Positions 28,218-38,537 of a DNA stretch of 51,547 bases are shown one piece after another. A program made the translations under genes and the position numbers. Position 1 is the stretch's first letter. The number at the start of each line of letters is the position of its first letter. A model generated the notes under the pieces. It had not been told where the DNA came from. It ran no database searches and was given only the letters and a program-made list of their open reading frames with translations. Origin of the DNA: Hyphomicrobiales bacterium (lineage in GTDB: Bacteria > Pseudomonadota > Alphaproteobacteria > Rhizobiales > Beijerinckiaceae); assembly GCA_025356415.1 (NCBI GenBank), contig JANXTB010000132.1, positions 1-51,547 on the forward strand. The letters are read 5' to 3'.

Positions 28218-29939
28218 TCACTGCTTCACGTGTAAGTGGTTCAGGTCGAGTGCTTCATATTGCACGCCGCTGACGTCTTTCTCATAGAGATCGGGGTGCA
28301 GCTTTGACCCGTAGTGGTCACTGGTCGTTGTTCCCTCAGACCAACCGCCCAGGGACTTAACGGCGTCCTCCGAGGCCCCCGAACGCCGAAGAGCATCACG
28401 CCACGTGTGGCGAAAGCTATAGACCGCTTGTCGCGGCTTCATCTGGATCGCCTGGGGAAGATACACATCTCGAAACTGCTTCAGCGCATACGACGCCGGA
28501 TCGCCGTATTGGTTCGTCGCCAGCTTGGGGAAGAGCCGCTGGTCATCCTTCATGCTTCGTCGATCTTCAACGAAGAGAACGAAGCCAGCTCGCTGCACCT
28601 CAGGGTGCAATGGGACCTGTCGGCGGCTTGCCTTGGTCTTCAAGGACTTCTTCGGCAGATTGTCGAGATCGTCTTCATCCGAGGTGGTGGCAATGTCGAT
28701 GAACCACACGCCCTTCTTCGTCTTCTGAAGGTCTCGCACCTGCAGCTGACAAATTTCACGCGGGCGCAGGCCCATGAACAGCATCAGGTGCGGCAACCAA
28801 AACCGCCAAGACTTTTCGGCATTTCGATAGGGCGGCCCACCTAAAGTCGAACACGTCCGGTAGAAGTCCGACTGAAAAAAAGTGATCAGCTGTTCCGAGG
28901 TGAAGGGCAACCGCTTCTCCTGCGCGCTGAGAACATCGCGGACCAGCGGCTTTAGGCGCTCCGCCGGATTGGACGGCAGCAAGCGTTTGTCCACAGCGAG
29001 CCCGAGCAGCTCCTTTAGTGTCGCCAGGTACTGCTGCTGGCTAAGGAACGAGAGCGTCTTCTTGCCCTCCTGATGGCCCCGAAGGACAGCTGCTTCAAGA
29101 CTGAGCTTCGGATAGTGCTTAGTGCGGTTGGACGGGACACGCGCCAGCAAACTGCACGCGGCGCGGCACTGGTCGAAACCGAGGTCCCGAACGAGCGTCC
29201 CGCCCCCAATAATTTCGCAAACGAGCTTTACACTCGCTTTCTGCCTATCGAGGCTCTTCTCGGCGTGGCCGAACGCTTTCCCCTCCTCGGTTTTGTAACG
29301 CATGAACTCTTCGGCTAACGCGGCAAACGTCAGTGGCGGCGGAATTTGCGGGTCGAACAGCGTGTCAAAGAACGTCCGGTCATTTTCGCCAGCGATCACA
29401 GCGAGCCGTCGCCGGTCGATCTCCATTAGGGTCCGCCGCAGGAGGGAGCCCGCTTCCTGATCGGTCAGCCCCACGCTGGCAGGTCCCGCCTCACCCAACA
29501 ACTGCCGTTCAAGGCGGAGGATGCGTTCGTCGGCGCGAACGTCTCCAGGTTCTCGCAAGGATTGAAGGCCGATCTCTACGTCCTTCAGCATTTCGGCGCG
29601 TTCGCCGCCAGTCTCGGGCTGATCGTTTTCAAGGCGCTTAACCATGCGCCCGGTCACCTCTTCGACATAGCGCCGGACGAGTTCGACCGGGTTGGAAAGG
29701 ACAATCTCGCTTGATCCGTGAGCAATTAATTGCTCAAGACCGTGACGCAAATGATCGAATTTGGCGTCCCATTCCACGTCGGCCACATTCAGACGCGCTT
29801 TGGCTTCCTTGAGGCTGCTGGTCTTGAGCGAGTATTTGACCACGGCTTTGCCAAACGCGGTGCGCACGTCGCCGGGCACGCGGCGGTTGTAGTAGTACAC
29901 TCCAGCGCGTCGGAGTAGATGTTCGGGCATCTTGGCCAT
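28218..29939 (-). CDS. Tyrosine integrase adjacent to tRNA-Ala (element integrase)
   Basis: N-terminal MPEHLLRRAGVYYYNRRVPGDVRTAFGKAVVKYSLKTSSLKEAKARL; C-terminal LMLFMGLRPREICQL, VYSFRHTWRDALRRSG, SDHYGSK. Confidence 0.92.
   Translation of the reverse strand: MAKMPEHLLRRAGVYYYNRRVPGDVRTAFGKAVVKYSLKTSSLKEAKARLNVADVEWDAKFDHLRHGLEQLIAHGSSEIVLSNPVELVRRYVEEVTGRMVKRLENDQPETGGERAEMLKDVEIGLQSLREPGDVRADERILRLERQLLGEAGPASVGLTDQEAGSLLRRTLMEIDRRRLAVIAGENDRTFFDTLFDPQIPPPLTFAALAEEFMRYKTEEGKAFGHAEKSLDRQKASVKLVCEIIGGGTLVRDLGFDQCRAACSLLARVPSNRTKHYPKLSLEAAVLRGHQEGKKTLSFLSQQQYLATLKELLGLAVDKRLLPSNPAERLKPLVRDVLSAQEKRLPFTSEQLITFFQSDFYRTCSTLGGPPYRNAEKSWRFWLPHLMLFMGLRPREICQLQVRDLQKTKKGVWFIDIATTSDEDDLDNLPKKSLKTKASRRQVPLHPEVQRAGFVLFVEDRRSMKDDQRLFPKLATNQYGDPASYALKQFRDVYLPQAIQMKPRQAVYSFRHTWRDALRRSGASEDAVKSLGGWSEGTTTSDHYGSKLHPDLYEKDVSGVQYEALDLNHLHVKQ
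29719..29736. repeat. Island repeat copy, perfect palindrome TGAGCAATTAATTGCTCA (inside the tRNA-proximal integrase gene)
   Basis: 18-bp perfect palindrome containing GCAATTAATTGC. Confidence 0.8.
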
Positions 29940-30028
29940 CCCTCATGTGTACCAGTCAGGTACGCCACCGGGGAATGTAAGCCGCTGATTTCTTAGAAGT
30001 CTTGGTTTCCAGCGAGTTAAGCTGGGCT

Positions 30029-30104
<76 letters not shown>

Positions 30105-30257
30105 AAGCCGCGGTTTGTTTACGCGCAGGCATTTGGCATGTCAACGCGCGAGCGCCGGCAAATGTCTCAAAACGCGCGAAAGAACGCGGGCCTCGGCTTC
30201 GCTTGCCCCGGCGCCCGCAGCAAGCTAAACCGGAAGCGAATTCGACCGGAGCCAGTG

Positions 30258-30554
30258 ATGCGCGCGATCCTCGATCTCATCCTTCTTGTGCTGCAACTCT
30301 ACACCTGGGTCATCATCGCGATGGCGATCCTGTCCTGGCTGGTCGCGTTCGGCGTCATCAACATCCGCAACGATTTTGTGCGTTCCGTCTGGAACACGCT
30401 GCTGGCGGTGACGGAGCCGATCCTGATGCCGATCCGCAGGCGCCTGCCCAACCTTGGCGGCCTCGACCTGTCGCCGGTCGTCCTGCTGCTCGCCATTTTC
30501 CTGCTCGAGCGCATCATCGTCTATTACATTTACCCTGCCGCCATGGGATTCTGA
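30258..30554 (+). CDS. YggT family membrane protein
   Basis: VLQLYTWVIIAMAILSWLVAFGVIN...EPILMPIRRRLPNLGGLDLSPVVLLLAIFLLE. Confidence 0.9.
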   Translation: MRAILDLILLVLQLYTWVIIAMAILSWLVAFGVINIRNDFVRSVWNTLLAVTEPILMPIRRRLPNLGGLDLSPVVLLLAIFLLERIIVYYIYPAAMGF

Positions 30555-30878
30555 GTGGCCAACGTTCCCTGGACGGTGCGCCCGGAAGGGCTGCTCGTCG
30601 AGGTGCGGCTGACGCCACGTGCGGCCATGGACCGGATCGACGGCGTCGAGACGCTCTCGGACGGAACGCCGGTCCTCAAAGCCCGCGTCCGCGCCGTGCC
30701 CGAAAAGGGCAAGGCGAACGCAGCCGTGCTGAAGCTTCTCGCCAAGACCGCTGGCCTTCCCGCCTCGCGGGCGCGCCTGCTCTCGGGCGATACGGCGCGG
30801 CGCAAGACAATCCTGCTCGATGGCGATGGCGCGGCTCTTGCGAGGGCCTTTGCGGAGCTTTTTGCGGCGAAGGGCTAG
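30555..30878 (+). CDS. DUF167 (YggU) family protein
   Basis: VRLTPRAAMDRIDG...VLKARVRAVPEKGKANAAVLKLLAK; GTG start directly abutting the YggT stop. Confidence 0.88.
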   Translation: MANVPWTVRPEGLLVEVRLTPRAAMDRIDGVETLSDGTPVLKARVRAVPEKGKANAAVLKLLAKTAGLPASRARLLSGDTARRKTILLDGDGAALARAFAELFAAKG

Positions 30879-30944
30879 GATGAAAATCGCTCCGCCCTCG
30901 CCTATGCAGGAAGCCTTGAGCGGACGTGCGAGGAGTTTGCGGAC

Positions 30945-32000
30945 ATGACGGCGCCGAAAACCAATTCAGGCCATTACTTCGAGGATTTCCGGCCCGGCCA
31001 GATCCTGCGCCACGCCACGCCGCGCACGGTGACGACGGGCGACGTCGCGCTCTACACCGCGCTGACAGGCTCGCGATTCGCCGTGCAATCCTCGGACGTC
31101 TTCGCGCAGGCCTTGGGCTATCCGCGCAGCCCAATCGACGACCTGCTCACCTTTCACATCGTTTTCGGCAAGACCGTGCCGGACGTGTCGCTGAACGCCG
31201 TCGCCAATCTTGGCTATGCGCAATGCCGCTTTCTTGCGCCGGTCTATCCGGGCGACACCTTGTCATCGTCATCGGAAGTCATCGGCCTGAAGGAAAATTC
31301 CAACAAGCAGACCGGCGTCGTCTATGTGCGCTCGACCGGCGTCAACCAGCATGGCGTGACCGTGCTCGACTATGTGCGCTGGGTGATGGTGCGCAAGCGC
31401 GACGTGAATGCGCCGGCGCCCGACGAGCTTGTGCCGAAACTCGCAAAAGCGCTGTCGCCCAGCGAGATCGGCACGGCCTGCCCGCCGATCGACAAAGAGA
31501 AGTTCGACCTCGCGCTTGCGGGCGCTCCGCACCGCTTCGGCGATTACGCCAAGGGTGAGCGCATCGACCATGTCGATGGCATGACGATCGAAGAAGCCGA
31601 GCACATGATTGCGACGCGGCTTTATCAAAATACCGCAAAGGTGCACTTCAACCAGTTTACTGAAGGGCAGGGCCGCTTCGGGCGCCGTCTGATCTACGGC
31701 GGGCATGTGATCTCGCTCGCGCGCGCGCTGAGTTTCAACGGGCTCGGAAATGCGTTTCACATCGCGGCGATCAACGCCGGGCGGCATGTCGCGCCGATGT
31801 TTGCAGGGTTGACGGTGTTTGCCTGGAGCGAGATTCTCGATTGCGCCGAATTGCCCGGGCGCGATGATGTCGGCGCCTTGCGCATCCGCACCATCGCGAC
31901 GAAAGACAAGCCCTGCGCGGACTTCTCGCTGATGGAGGGCGAGGGCTATGACCCGTCGGTCATCCTCGACCTCGATTACTGGGCGCTGATGCCGCGGTAA
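30945..32000 (+). CDS. MaoC-like tandem hot-dog hydratase, probable mesaconyl-CoA hydratase
   Basis: YFEDFRPGQILRHATPRTVTTGDVALYTALTGSRFA...FHIVFGKTVPDVSLNAVANLGYAQ...RLYQNTAKVHFN. Confidence 0.85.
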   Translation: MTAPKTNSGHYFEDFRPGQILRHATPRTVTTGDVALYTALTGSRFAVQSSDVFAQALGYPRSPIDDLLTFHIVFGKTVPDVSLNAVANLGYAQCRFLAPVYPGDTLSSSSEVIGLKENSNKQTGVVYVRSTGVNQHGVTVLDYVRWVMVRKRDVNAPAPDELVPKLAKALSPSEIGTACPPIDKEKFDLALAGAPHRFGDYAKGERIDHVDGMTIEEAEHMIATRLYQNTAKVHFNQFTEGQGRFGRRLIYGGHVISLARALSFNGLGNAFHIAAINAGRHVAPMFAGLTVFAWSEILDCAELPGRDDVGALRIRTIATKDKPCADFSLMEGEGYDPSVILDLDYWALMPR

Positions 32001-32936
32001 TTATTGCGGGGCGCGCTTCAGCAGGAAGTCCCACATCAGGCGCGCGCCATCGATGTCGTTGTTCTGCGCGCCCACTGGCACGCCGCGCGAGCCGCTCAAA
32101 CGGCGACCGGGAATCGTATGCCCGCCGCCCTCGATCCTGACGAGTTCGACAGGCGCCTTGCAGCCCACGCCATGCTCGATCACTACGCGCGAACCATCAT
32201 TCTTGTCGCGATCGAGGATCGTCTGGTTGCGCTGACCACTGCATTGCGCGGCCTTGCTGAAAATCGCGAAGGTCGCCTCCGAGGACAGCACTTCGCGCGG
32301 CCCTTCCGGCATGTTGGCGACGCCGCCATTGAACGGCGTCATCGGGTCGGCCGTGCCATTCATCAGCATGAAGGCGATCGGCTGCTTGGGATTGCAGGAG
32401 GCGGCCCAATCAACCGGCATGTTGGCGACGAAGGCGCCGGCCCCGGCGAAGAGATCGGAATTATCGCAGGCGAGTTTCATCGCCAGCATGCCGCCGCCTG
32501 AAATTCCGGCGACGAAAATTCGCCGGCGGCTAGCGACGCCCTGATCGACCAGTTTCGTCGTCAACGCCTTGATAAACGCCTCGTCATCGGGCGGCGGCAG
32601 GCCGGGCTTGGAGCGTCCCCAGAAGCCATCGACGGCGTCCGGATAGACCACCACGGCGCCGATGTTGCGCGCGAAGGCGTCGAGCCCGAGATTGCGCCGC
32701 GCGCGCAGGCCCGCGCCGCTGCCGCCAGAGCCGCCATGCAAGACGATGATCACCGGGCGCTTGCGCTTCTTCAGTCGCTCGAACTCGACCAGCGTCGCCG
32801 TGCGCTTGACGCCGTCGACCGTGATGGTGACGCGACCGTAGGCCGCTTCCGCCGGACGCGGGGCCGCCATCAGGCAGAGGGCGAGCGTCGCGGCGGCGGC
32901 CGCAACGGAAATCAGGCGTGGGTGCATTGCAAACAT
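32001..32936 (-). CDS. PHB depolymerase/esterase-like (LpqC family) secreted alpha/beta hydrolase
   Basis: Signal peptide, PVIIVLHGGSGG, FVAGISGGGMLAMKLAC, MNGTADPMTPFNGG. Confidence 0.85.
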   Translation of the reverse strand: MFAMHPRLISVAAAAATLALCLMAAPRPAEAAYGRVTITVDGVKRTATLVEFERLKKRKRPVIIVLHGGSGGSGAGLRARRNLGLDAFARNIGAVVVYPDAVDGFWGRSKPGLPPPDDEAFIKALTTKLVDQGVASRRRIFVAGISGGGMLAMKLACDNSDLFAGAGAFVANMPVDWAASCNPKQPIAFMLMNGTADPMTPFNGGVANMPEGPREVLSSEATFAIFSKAAQCSGQRNQTILDRDKNDGSRVVIEHGVGCKAPVELVRIEGGGHTIPGRRLSGSRGVPVGAQNNDIDGARLMWDFLLKRAPQ

Positions 32937-33044
32937 TCTTTGATCTTGCGGGAAGCTGCTCCGCTGCGCAAGAAGGCGGCAGGAACTTTGACGCTGAGGC
33001 GGCTGGCGCGTCAGAATGAAGCAAATAAACGTGAGGGATTCGAC

Positions 33045-33938
33045 ATGCAGAGCGGCACGCAGGCAGCGCCCAAGGTCTGGCGCGATTACGATCAGGCCGC
33101 TCTCGACGCCGCCTATGATCAATCGGTCTATGCGCCGAATCAGGAGGCGATCAAGGATCGCCGCATGATGATGTCGGGCGTCGCGCTCGAGCGCCTCGGC
33201 GCGCCACAGGTGATCGCCTACGGCGCGGGCGCGAACGAGACCTTCGATCTCTACCGCACGGCTGGCGAGAACCGTCCGCTGGCGATCTACGTCCATGGCG
33301 GCGCATGGCGCGCCGGACGCGCGCGCGATTTCGCCGTTCTTGCCGAACCTTTCATCAGGGCCGGCGCGCATTTCGCCATCCTCGATTTCGATCTCATCCA
33401 GGATTGCGACGGCGATCTTTCAAAGATGATCGACCAGGCCAGACGCGCCACGGCGCAGATCTGCGTGAAGGCGAAGGAATATGGCGCGGACCCGTCACGC
33501 ATCCATCTCATCGGCCATTCGTCCGGCGGGCATATGGCTGGTTGCGTGGTGACGACCGACTGGCGGCGTGACTTCGGGCTATCGCCGGATCTCTTGCGCG
33601 GGGCCATGCTGTTTTCAGGCATGTATGAGCTGGAGCCGGTGCGCCTGTCGGCGCGCTCGCGCTATGTCGCCTTCACCGACAAGATCGTCGAGGAGCTCAG
33701 CGCCATCCGCCGCCTCGACCACATCCACTGCCCGTTGCTGCTCGCCCATGGCACGCTGGAGACGCCAGAATTCCAGCGCCAGACGCGCGACTTCCACGAC
33801 GCGGTCGTGAAAGCAGGAAAGCCGGCCCGACTGCTCATCGGGACCGGCTATAATCATTTCGAGATTCTGGAAACGCTCGCCAACCCCTACGGCCTGCTCG
33901 GCCATGCCGCGCTGGAGCAGATGGGGCTGGCGCCGTGA
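33045..33938 (+). CDS. Alpha/beta hydrolase, arylformamidase-like
   Basis: IYVHGGAWRAG, IHLIGHSSGGHMAG, NHFEILETL. Confidence 0.85.
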   Translation: MQSGTQAAPKVWRDYDQAALDAAYDQSVYAPNQEAIKDRRMMMSGVALERLGAPQVIAYGAGANETFDLYRTAGENRPLAIYVHGGAWRAGRARDFAVLAEPFIRAGAHFAILDFDLIQDCDGDLSKMIDQARRATAQICVKAKEYGADPSRIHLIGHSSGGHMAGCVVTTDWRRDFGLSPDLLRGAMLFSGMYELEPVRLSARSRYVAFTDKIVEELSAIRRLDHIHCPLLLAHGTLETPEFQRQTRDFHDAVVKAGKPARLLIGTGYNHFEILETLANPYGLLGHAALEQMGLAP

Positions 33939-33952
33939 TCAGCGCAGTTTGA

Positions 33953-34294
33953 TCAGCCTTTGGCGGGCTGCTGGCAGACGATGCCGTTCTCGCTGAGATG
34001 CGTGGCGAGTTCGCCGGCCTGGAACATCTCGCGGATGATGTCGCAGCCGCCGACGAATTCACCCTTCACGTAGAGCTGCGGGATCGTCGGCCAGTTGGCG
34101 TAATCCTTGATGCCCTGGCGGATGCCGTCGTCCTCGAGCACATTCACGCCCTTGAAGGGCACGCCGAGGTAATCGAGAATCTGCACGACCTGTCCGGAAA
34201 ACCCGCACTGCGGGAATTGCGGCGTGCCCTTCATGAAGAGCACGACATCGTTGCCGGTGACTTCCTGTTTGATCTGTTCCTGAACGTCGGCCAT
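33953..34294 (-). CDS. grxD: Monothiol glutaredoxin (Grx4 family)
   Basis: VVLFMKGTPQFPQCGFSGQVVQILDYLGV, WPTIPQLYVKGEFVGGCDI. Confidence 0.95.
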   Translation of the reverse strand: MADVQEQIKQEVTGNDVVLFMKGTPQFPQCGFSGQVVQILDYLGVPFKGVNVLEDDGIRQGIKDYANWPTIPQLYVKGEFVGGCDIIREMFQAGELATHLSENGIVCQQPAKG

Positions 34295-34370
34295 GGCTGT
34301 CTTCCTTTGAGCGGAGGTCAAGGTTCCGCCTTCATGTGGATAATATAAGCGGTTCGCGGCTCTGCGCCAG

Positions 34371-34604
34371 TCAGGCGGGCGCGCTTGTGGTCAATGCGAG
34401 CGCATGCAGCGCGCCGCCCATGTGTCCTTTCAGCGCGGCGTACACGATCTGGTGCTGCTGCACGCGCGTCTTGCCCTTGAAGGCGGTGGAGACGACGGTC
34501 GCGGCGTAATGATCGCCGTCGCCCGCCAGATCGGTGATCTGGACGACCGCGTCTGGCAGCGCCGCCTTGATCATCTCTTCGATTTCGTGAGCCTGCATGG
34601 CCAT
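34371..34604 (-). CDS. BolA family protein
   Basis: MAMQAHEIEEMIKAALPDAVVQITDLAGDGDHYAATVVS...RVQQHQIVYAAL. Confidence 0.93.
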   Translation of the reverse strand: MAMQAHEIEEMIKAALPDAVVQITDLAGDGDHYAATVVSTAFKGKTRVQQHQIVYAALKGHMGGALHALALTTSAPA

Positions 34605-34616
34605 GGAGTTCGATCC

Positions 34617-36839
34617 TCAGACTGAAACGAGAGCGTCGGGGCCGGCCATGTAGACCGGCAGCCATTCTTCGTGTGCGCGGGCAAGCCGCTCGATTGCGAC
34701 CGGCGCTTCGCCGGGAAGCTCAATAGAGTCGCCGCCCGTGACGCCCACAATGGCGGCCGGAACGCCAGCGGCCTTCGCCTCCGTGACGATCTTGGTCGCC
34801 TCATCGGCGGACGCCGTCATCAGATAGCGTCCCTGATCTTCGCCGAACAGGACGCCATGCGGCGCGGCGCCGAGATCCATGACGAGTTTCGCGCCGATGC
34901 GCGACGCCATCGCCATTTCAGCCAGCGCGACCGCAAGGCCGCCGTCGGAGAGATCATGCACGGCATCGACGCGCGAAGCCTCGATCAGCTTGCGCACGAA
35001 GTCGCCATTGCGGCGCTCGGCGACAAGATCGACCGGCGGCGGCGCGCCTTCTTCGCGGCCGCAGACATCGCGCAGGTAGACCGACTGGCCGAGCCAGCCC
35101 TGCGTCGCGCCGATCAGCACGATGCTTTGCCCGGCCTTCTTGAAGGCCACCGACGCTGACTTCGACACATCGGCGATCACGCCGACGCCGCCAATTGACG
35201 GGGTCGGCAGAATGCCGCGTCCCTGCGTCTCGTTGTAGAGCGACACGTTGCCGGACACGATCGGGAAATCGAGCGCGCGCGCGGCCTCGCCGATGCCCTG
35301 GATGCAGCCAACCAGCTGGCCCATGCATTCGGGCTTTTCCGGATTGCCGAAATTCAGATTGTCGGTGAGCGCCAGCGGCAATGCGCCCGTGGCGGTGATG
35401 TTGCGCCAGGCTTCCGCCACCGCCTGCTTGCCGCCCTCGACAGGATCGGCCTCGCAATAGCGCTGCGTCACGTCGGTGGTCATGGCGAGACCCTTGGGGC
35501 CGTCGCCGATGCGCACCACGCCGGCGTCGCCGCCGGGCTGCTGCACGCTGTTGCCGAGGATCAGGTGATCGTACTGCTCCCAGACCCAGCGCTTCGAGCA
35601 CAGGTCCGGCGTGCCAAGCAGATGCACGAGCGCATCCGCATTCGACATCGGCGGCGTGATGGAAGCCGCATCGATCACCGGCTGTTTGGGCGTCGGCACA
35701 TGCGGACGGTCGTAGAGCGGCGCTTCGTCGCCGAGCTCCATGATCGGCAGGTCCGCTTCGATCTGGCCCTTGTGCTTGATGACGAAACGCTTGGTGTCCG
35801 TGGTCTTGCCGATGACCGCGAAATCGAGGCCCCATTTGACGAAGATGGCTTCGGCTTCGGCTTCTTTCGCGGGATCCAGGACCATGAGCATGCGCTCCTG
35901 GCTTTCCGACAGCATCATCTCGTAAGCGCTCATGCCGACTTCGCGGCACGGCACCTTGTCGAGATCGAGCTCGATGCCGAGCCCGCCCTTGGCGCCCATT
36001 TCAACCGCCGAGGACGTGAGGCCGGCCGCGCCCATGTCCTGAATGGCGATGACGCAGCCCTTGGCCATGATTTCGAGACAGGCCTCAAGCAACAGCTTTT
36101 CGGAGAAGGGATCGCCGACTTGCACGGTGGGGCGCTTCTCTTCGGCATTCGCCTCGAATGACGCCGACGCCATGGTCGCGCCATGGATGCCGTCACGGCC
36201 GGTCTTGGAGCCGAGATAGACGATGGGACGGCCGACGCCCGTCGCCTTGGCGTAGAAGATCTCGTCGGTCTTGGCGAGGCCGACCGCCATGGCGTTGACG
36301 AGGATATTGCCATCGTAGCGCGTGTGGAAATTCACCGAGCCGCCAACCGTCGGCACGCCGAAGGAATTGCCGTAGCCGCCCACGCCCGCCACGACGCCGG
36401 CCACAAGATGACGCGTCTTGGCGTGCTCCGGTGCGCCGAAGCGCAATAGGTTCAGGCAGGCGATGGGGCGCGCGCCCATGGTGAACACGTCGCGCAGGAT
36501 GCCGCCCACGCCCGTCGCCGCGCCCTGGTAGGGCTCGATGAAGGACGGATGATTGTGGCTCTCCATCTTGAAGACGCAGGCCTGCCCGTCACCGATGTCG
36601 ATGACGCCGGCGTTTTCGCCCGGCCCCTGGATCACCCACGGCGCTTTCGTCGGCAGCTTGCGCAAATGCAGGCGCGACGACTTGTAGGAACAATGCTCGT
36701 TCCACATCGCCGAAAAGATGCCGAGCTCGGTGAGCGTCGGCGCGCGCCCGATCAGCTTGAGAATGCGATCGTATTCATCGGGCTTGAGGCCGTGTTCGGC
36801 GACAAGTTGCGGTGTGATCTCGATGGTTTGGCTTGCCAA
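34617..36839 (-). CDS. purL: Phosphoribosylformylglycinamidine synthase subunit PurL
   Basis: [55 protein letters not shown]. Confidence 0.97.
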   Translation of the reverse strand: MASQTIEITPQLVAEHGLKPDEYDRILKLIGRAPTLTELGIFSAMWNEHCSYKSSRLHLRKLPTKAPWVIQGPGENAGVIDIGDGQACVFKMESHNHPSFIEPYQGAATGVGGILRDVFTMGARPIACLNLLRFGAPEHAKTRHLVAGVVAGVGGYGNSFGVPTVGGSVNFHTRYDGNILVNAMAVGLAKTDEIFYAKATGVGRPIVYLGSKTGRDGIHGATMASASFEANAEEKRPTVQVGDPFSEKLLLEACLEIMAKGCVIAIQDMGAAGLTSSAVEMGAKGGLGIELDLDKVPCREVGMSAYEMMLSESQERMLMVLDPAKEAEAEAIFVKWGLDFAVIGKTTDTKRFVIKHKGQIEADLPIMELGDEAPLYDRPHVPTPKQPVIDAASITPPMSNADALVHLLGTPDLCSKRWVWEQYDHLILGNSVQQPGGDAGVVRIGDGPKGLAMTTDVTQRYCEADPVEGGKQAVAEAWRNITATGALPLALTDNLNFGNPEKPECMGQLVGCIQGIGEAARALDFPIVSGNVSLYNETQGRGILPTPSIGGVGVIADVSKSASVAFKKAGQSIVLIGATQGWLGQSVYLRDVCGREEGAPPPVDLVAERRNGDFVRKLIEASRVDAVHDLSDGGLAVALAEMAMASRIGAKLVMDLGAAPHGVLFGEDQGRYLMTASADEATKIVTEAKAAGVPAAIVGVTGGDSIELPGEAPVAIERLARAHEEWLPVYMAGPDALVSV

Positions 36840-37075
36840 GTGACGGCCCTCTGGCGACGGGCCTGTCGTGGCCCGGGGAGCAGGGTTTTCGATTAGCCGC
36901 CGCGGCGCTGGAAGGCAATCGAATCAAACGTGGCAATAAGGCAACAAGCCCTGAGAACCGGTCCCGAAAGCTTTGCATATTGATTTAACGCAATTCCCTT
37001 ACGGCACAGCTGGGAGCCAATGGTGACGCTAGGGTCTGAAGATCCACACGAATCACCTCTGCCAAGGATCCAATT

Positions 37076-37756
37076 ATGAAAACGTCCTCCCGCGCCGCTC
37101 TCGCCCTGCTGCTGGGCTCGGTTGCGCTTCCTGCTTTCGCCGCCGACCTTCCCAGTCGGGGGCCCGCTCCCCTGCTGATCCAGGAATCAAGCCCGTGGAT
37201 GATTCGTGTCCGCGCCCTCGCCGTCCTCCCGCAGTCCTCCGCTTCCGTGAGCATCAATGGCGGGCCGGACATCTCCGGGCTAAAGGCCTCGAACGCGGTC
37301 GTGCCTGAACTCGACATTTCGTACTTCTTCAGCAAAAACATCGCCGCCGAACTCGTTCTCGGCGTCACGCCGCATGACGTGAAGGGCACGGGCGTGCTGG
37401 CGCCCCTCGGCAATATCGGCTCGACCTGGCTGCTGCCGCCGACCCTGATGCTGCAATATCACTTCACCGATTTCGGCGCGTTCAAACCCTACGTCGGCGC
37501 CGGCGTGAATTACACGTTCACGTTCTCGAACAAGGAAGCCGGCGTGATGACCGCCTTCAAGGTCAAGAACGCGCCGGGCGTCGCCCTGCAGGCCGGCTTC
37601 GACTACATGTTCGACAAGCATTGGGGCCTGAACGTCGACGTGAAGAAGCTCTGGCTGCGCCCCGACGCCACGGCTGCGGTCGGCCTCATTCCGGTGACGG
37701 CGAAAGTGAAGCTCGACCCGTGGTTGGTCGGCGCCGGCGTCACCTACCGCTTCTGA
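37076..37756 (+). CDS. OmpW family outer membrane protein
   Basis: Signal peptide, PWMIRVRALAVLP, FFSKNIAAELVLGVTPHDV, C-terminal VGAGVTYRF. Confidence 0.92.
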   Translation: MKTSSRAALALLLGSVALPAFAADLPSRGPAPLLIQESSPWMIRVRALAVLPQSSASVSINGGPDISGLKASNAVVPELDISYFFSKNIAAELVLGVTPHDVKGTGVLAPLGNIGSTWLLPPTLMLQYHFTDFGAFKPYVGAGVNYTFTFSNKEAGVMTAFKVKNAPGVALQAGFDYMFDKHWGLNVDVKKLWLRPDATAAVGLIPVTAKVKLDPWLVGAGVTYRF

Positions 37757-37774
37757 TCGTCCATCGCAGAATCG

Positions 37775-37802
37775 AAAGAGCCGGCTCGCGCCGGCTCTTT
37801 TT
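37775..37802. terminator. Bidirectional intrinsic terminator
   Basis: AAAGAGCCGGC-TCGC-GCCGGCTCTTT plus T-run. Confidence 0.85.
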
Positions 37803-37824
37803 TATTTGCTGGACTGTCGGCCGC

Positions 37825-38511
37825 TCAGGCGGCGACAAGGCTCTTGAAGAGACCCGCGCCGTCGATGCCGCCGACCAGCGGATCGATCAGGTTTTCCGGA
37901 TGCGGCATCATGCCGAGCACGTTGCGCTTTTCCGAATAGATGCCGGCAATGTCGTTGGTCGAGCCGTTCGGATTCGCGACGCCGCCCACGACGCCATTCG
38001 CGTCGCAATAACGGAAGGCGACGAGGCCTTCGCCTTCGATTCGCGCAATGGTCGCTTCATCGGCTTCGTAATTGCCTTCGCCATGCGCGATCGCGACCTT
38101 GATCACCTCGCCCTTCGTGTAGGCGCGCGTGAAGATCGTGTCGGCGCGCTCGACGCGCAGGTGCTGCATCTTGCAGACGAAGCGCAGGTCCTTGTTGCGC
38201 ATCAGCACGCCGGGCAGCAGCCCGCCCTCGCAGAGAATCTGGAAACCGTTGCAGATGCCGAGCACGAGGCCGCCACGCGCCGCATGCGCACGCACGGCGT
38301 CCATGATAGCGGCGCGACCCGCAATGGCGCCGCAGCGCAGATAATCGCCGTAGCTGAAGCCGCCGGGAAGCACGACGAGGTCTGTTCCAGCAGGCAATTC
38401 GGTTTCCGCGTGCCAGACGATCTGCGGCTTGCGGCCGGTCGCCATTTCAATCGCGCGAACGGCGTCGCCTTCGCGGTTCGAACCGGGAAAAAGAACGACG
38501 GCGGCTTTCAT
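37825..38511 (-). CDS. purQ: Phosphoribosylformylglycinamidine synthase subunit PurQ
   Basis: VVLFPGSNREGD, LPGGFSYGDYLRCGAI, GICNGFQILCE, MMPHPEN. Confidence 0.97.
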   Translation of the reverse strand: MKAAVVLFPGSNREGDAVRAIEMATGRKPQIVWHAETELPAGTDLVVLPGGFSYGDYLRCGAIAGRAAIMDAVRAHAARGGLVLGICNGFQILCEGGLLPGVLMRNKDLRFVCKMQHLRVERADTIFTRAYTKGEVIKVAIAHGEGNYEADEATIARIEGEGLVAFRYCDANGVVGGVANPNGSTNDIAGIYSEKRNVLGMMPHPENLIDPLVGGIDGAGLFKSLVAA

Positions 38512-38537
38512 GGACGCGATACCTTCTTGGGATCAGA

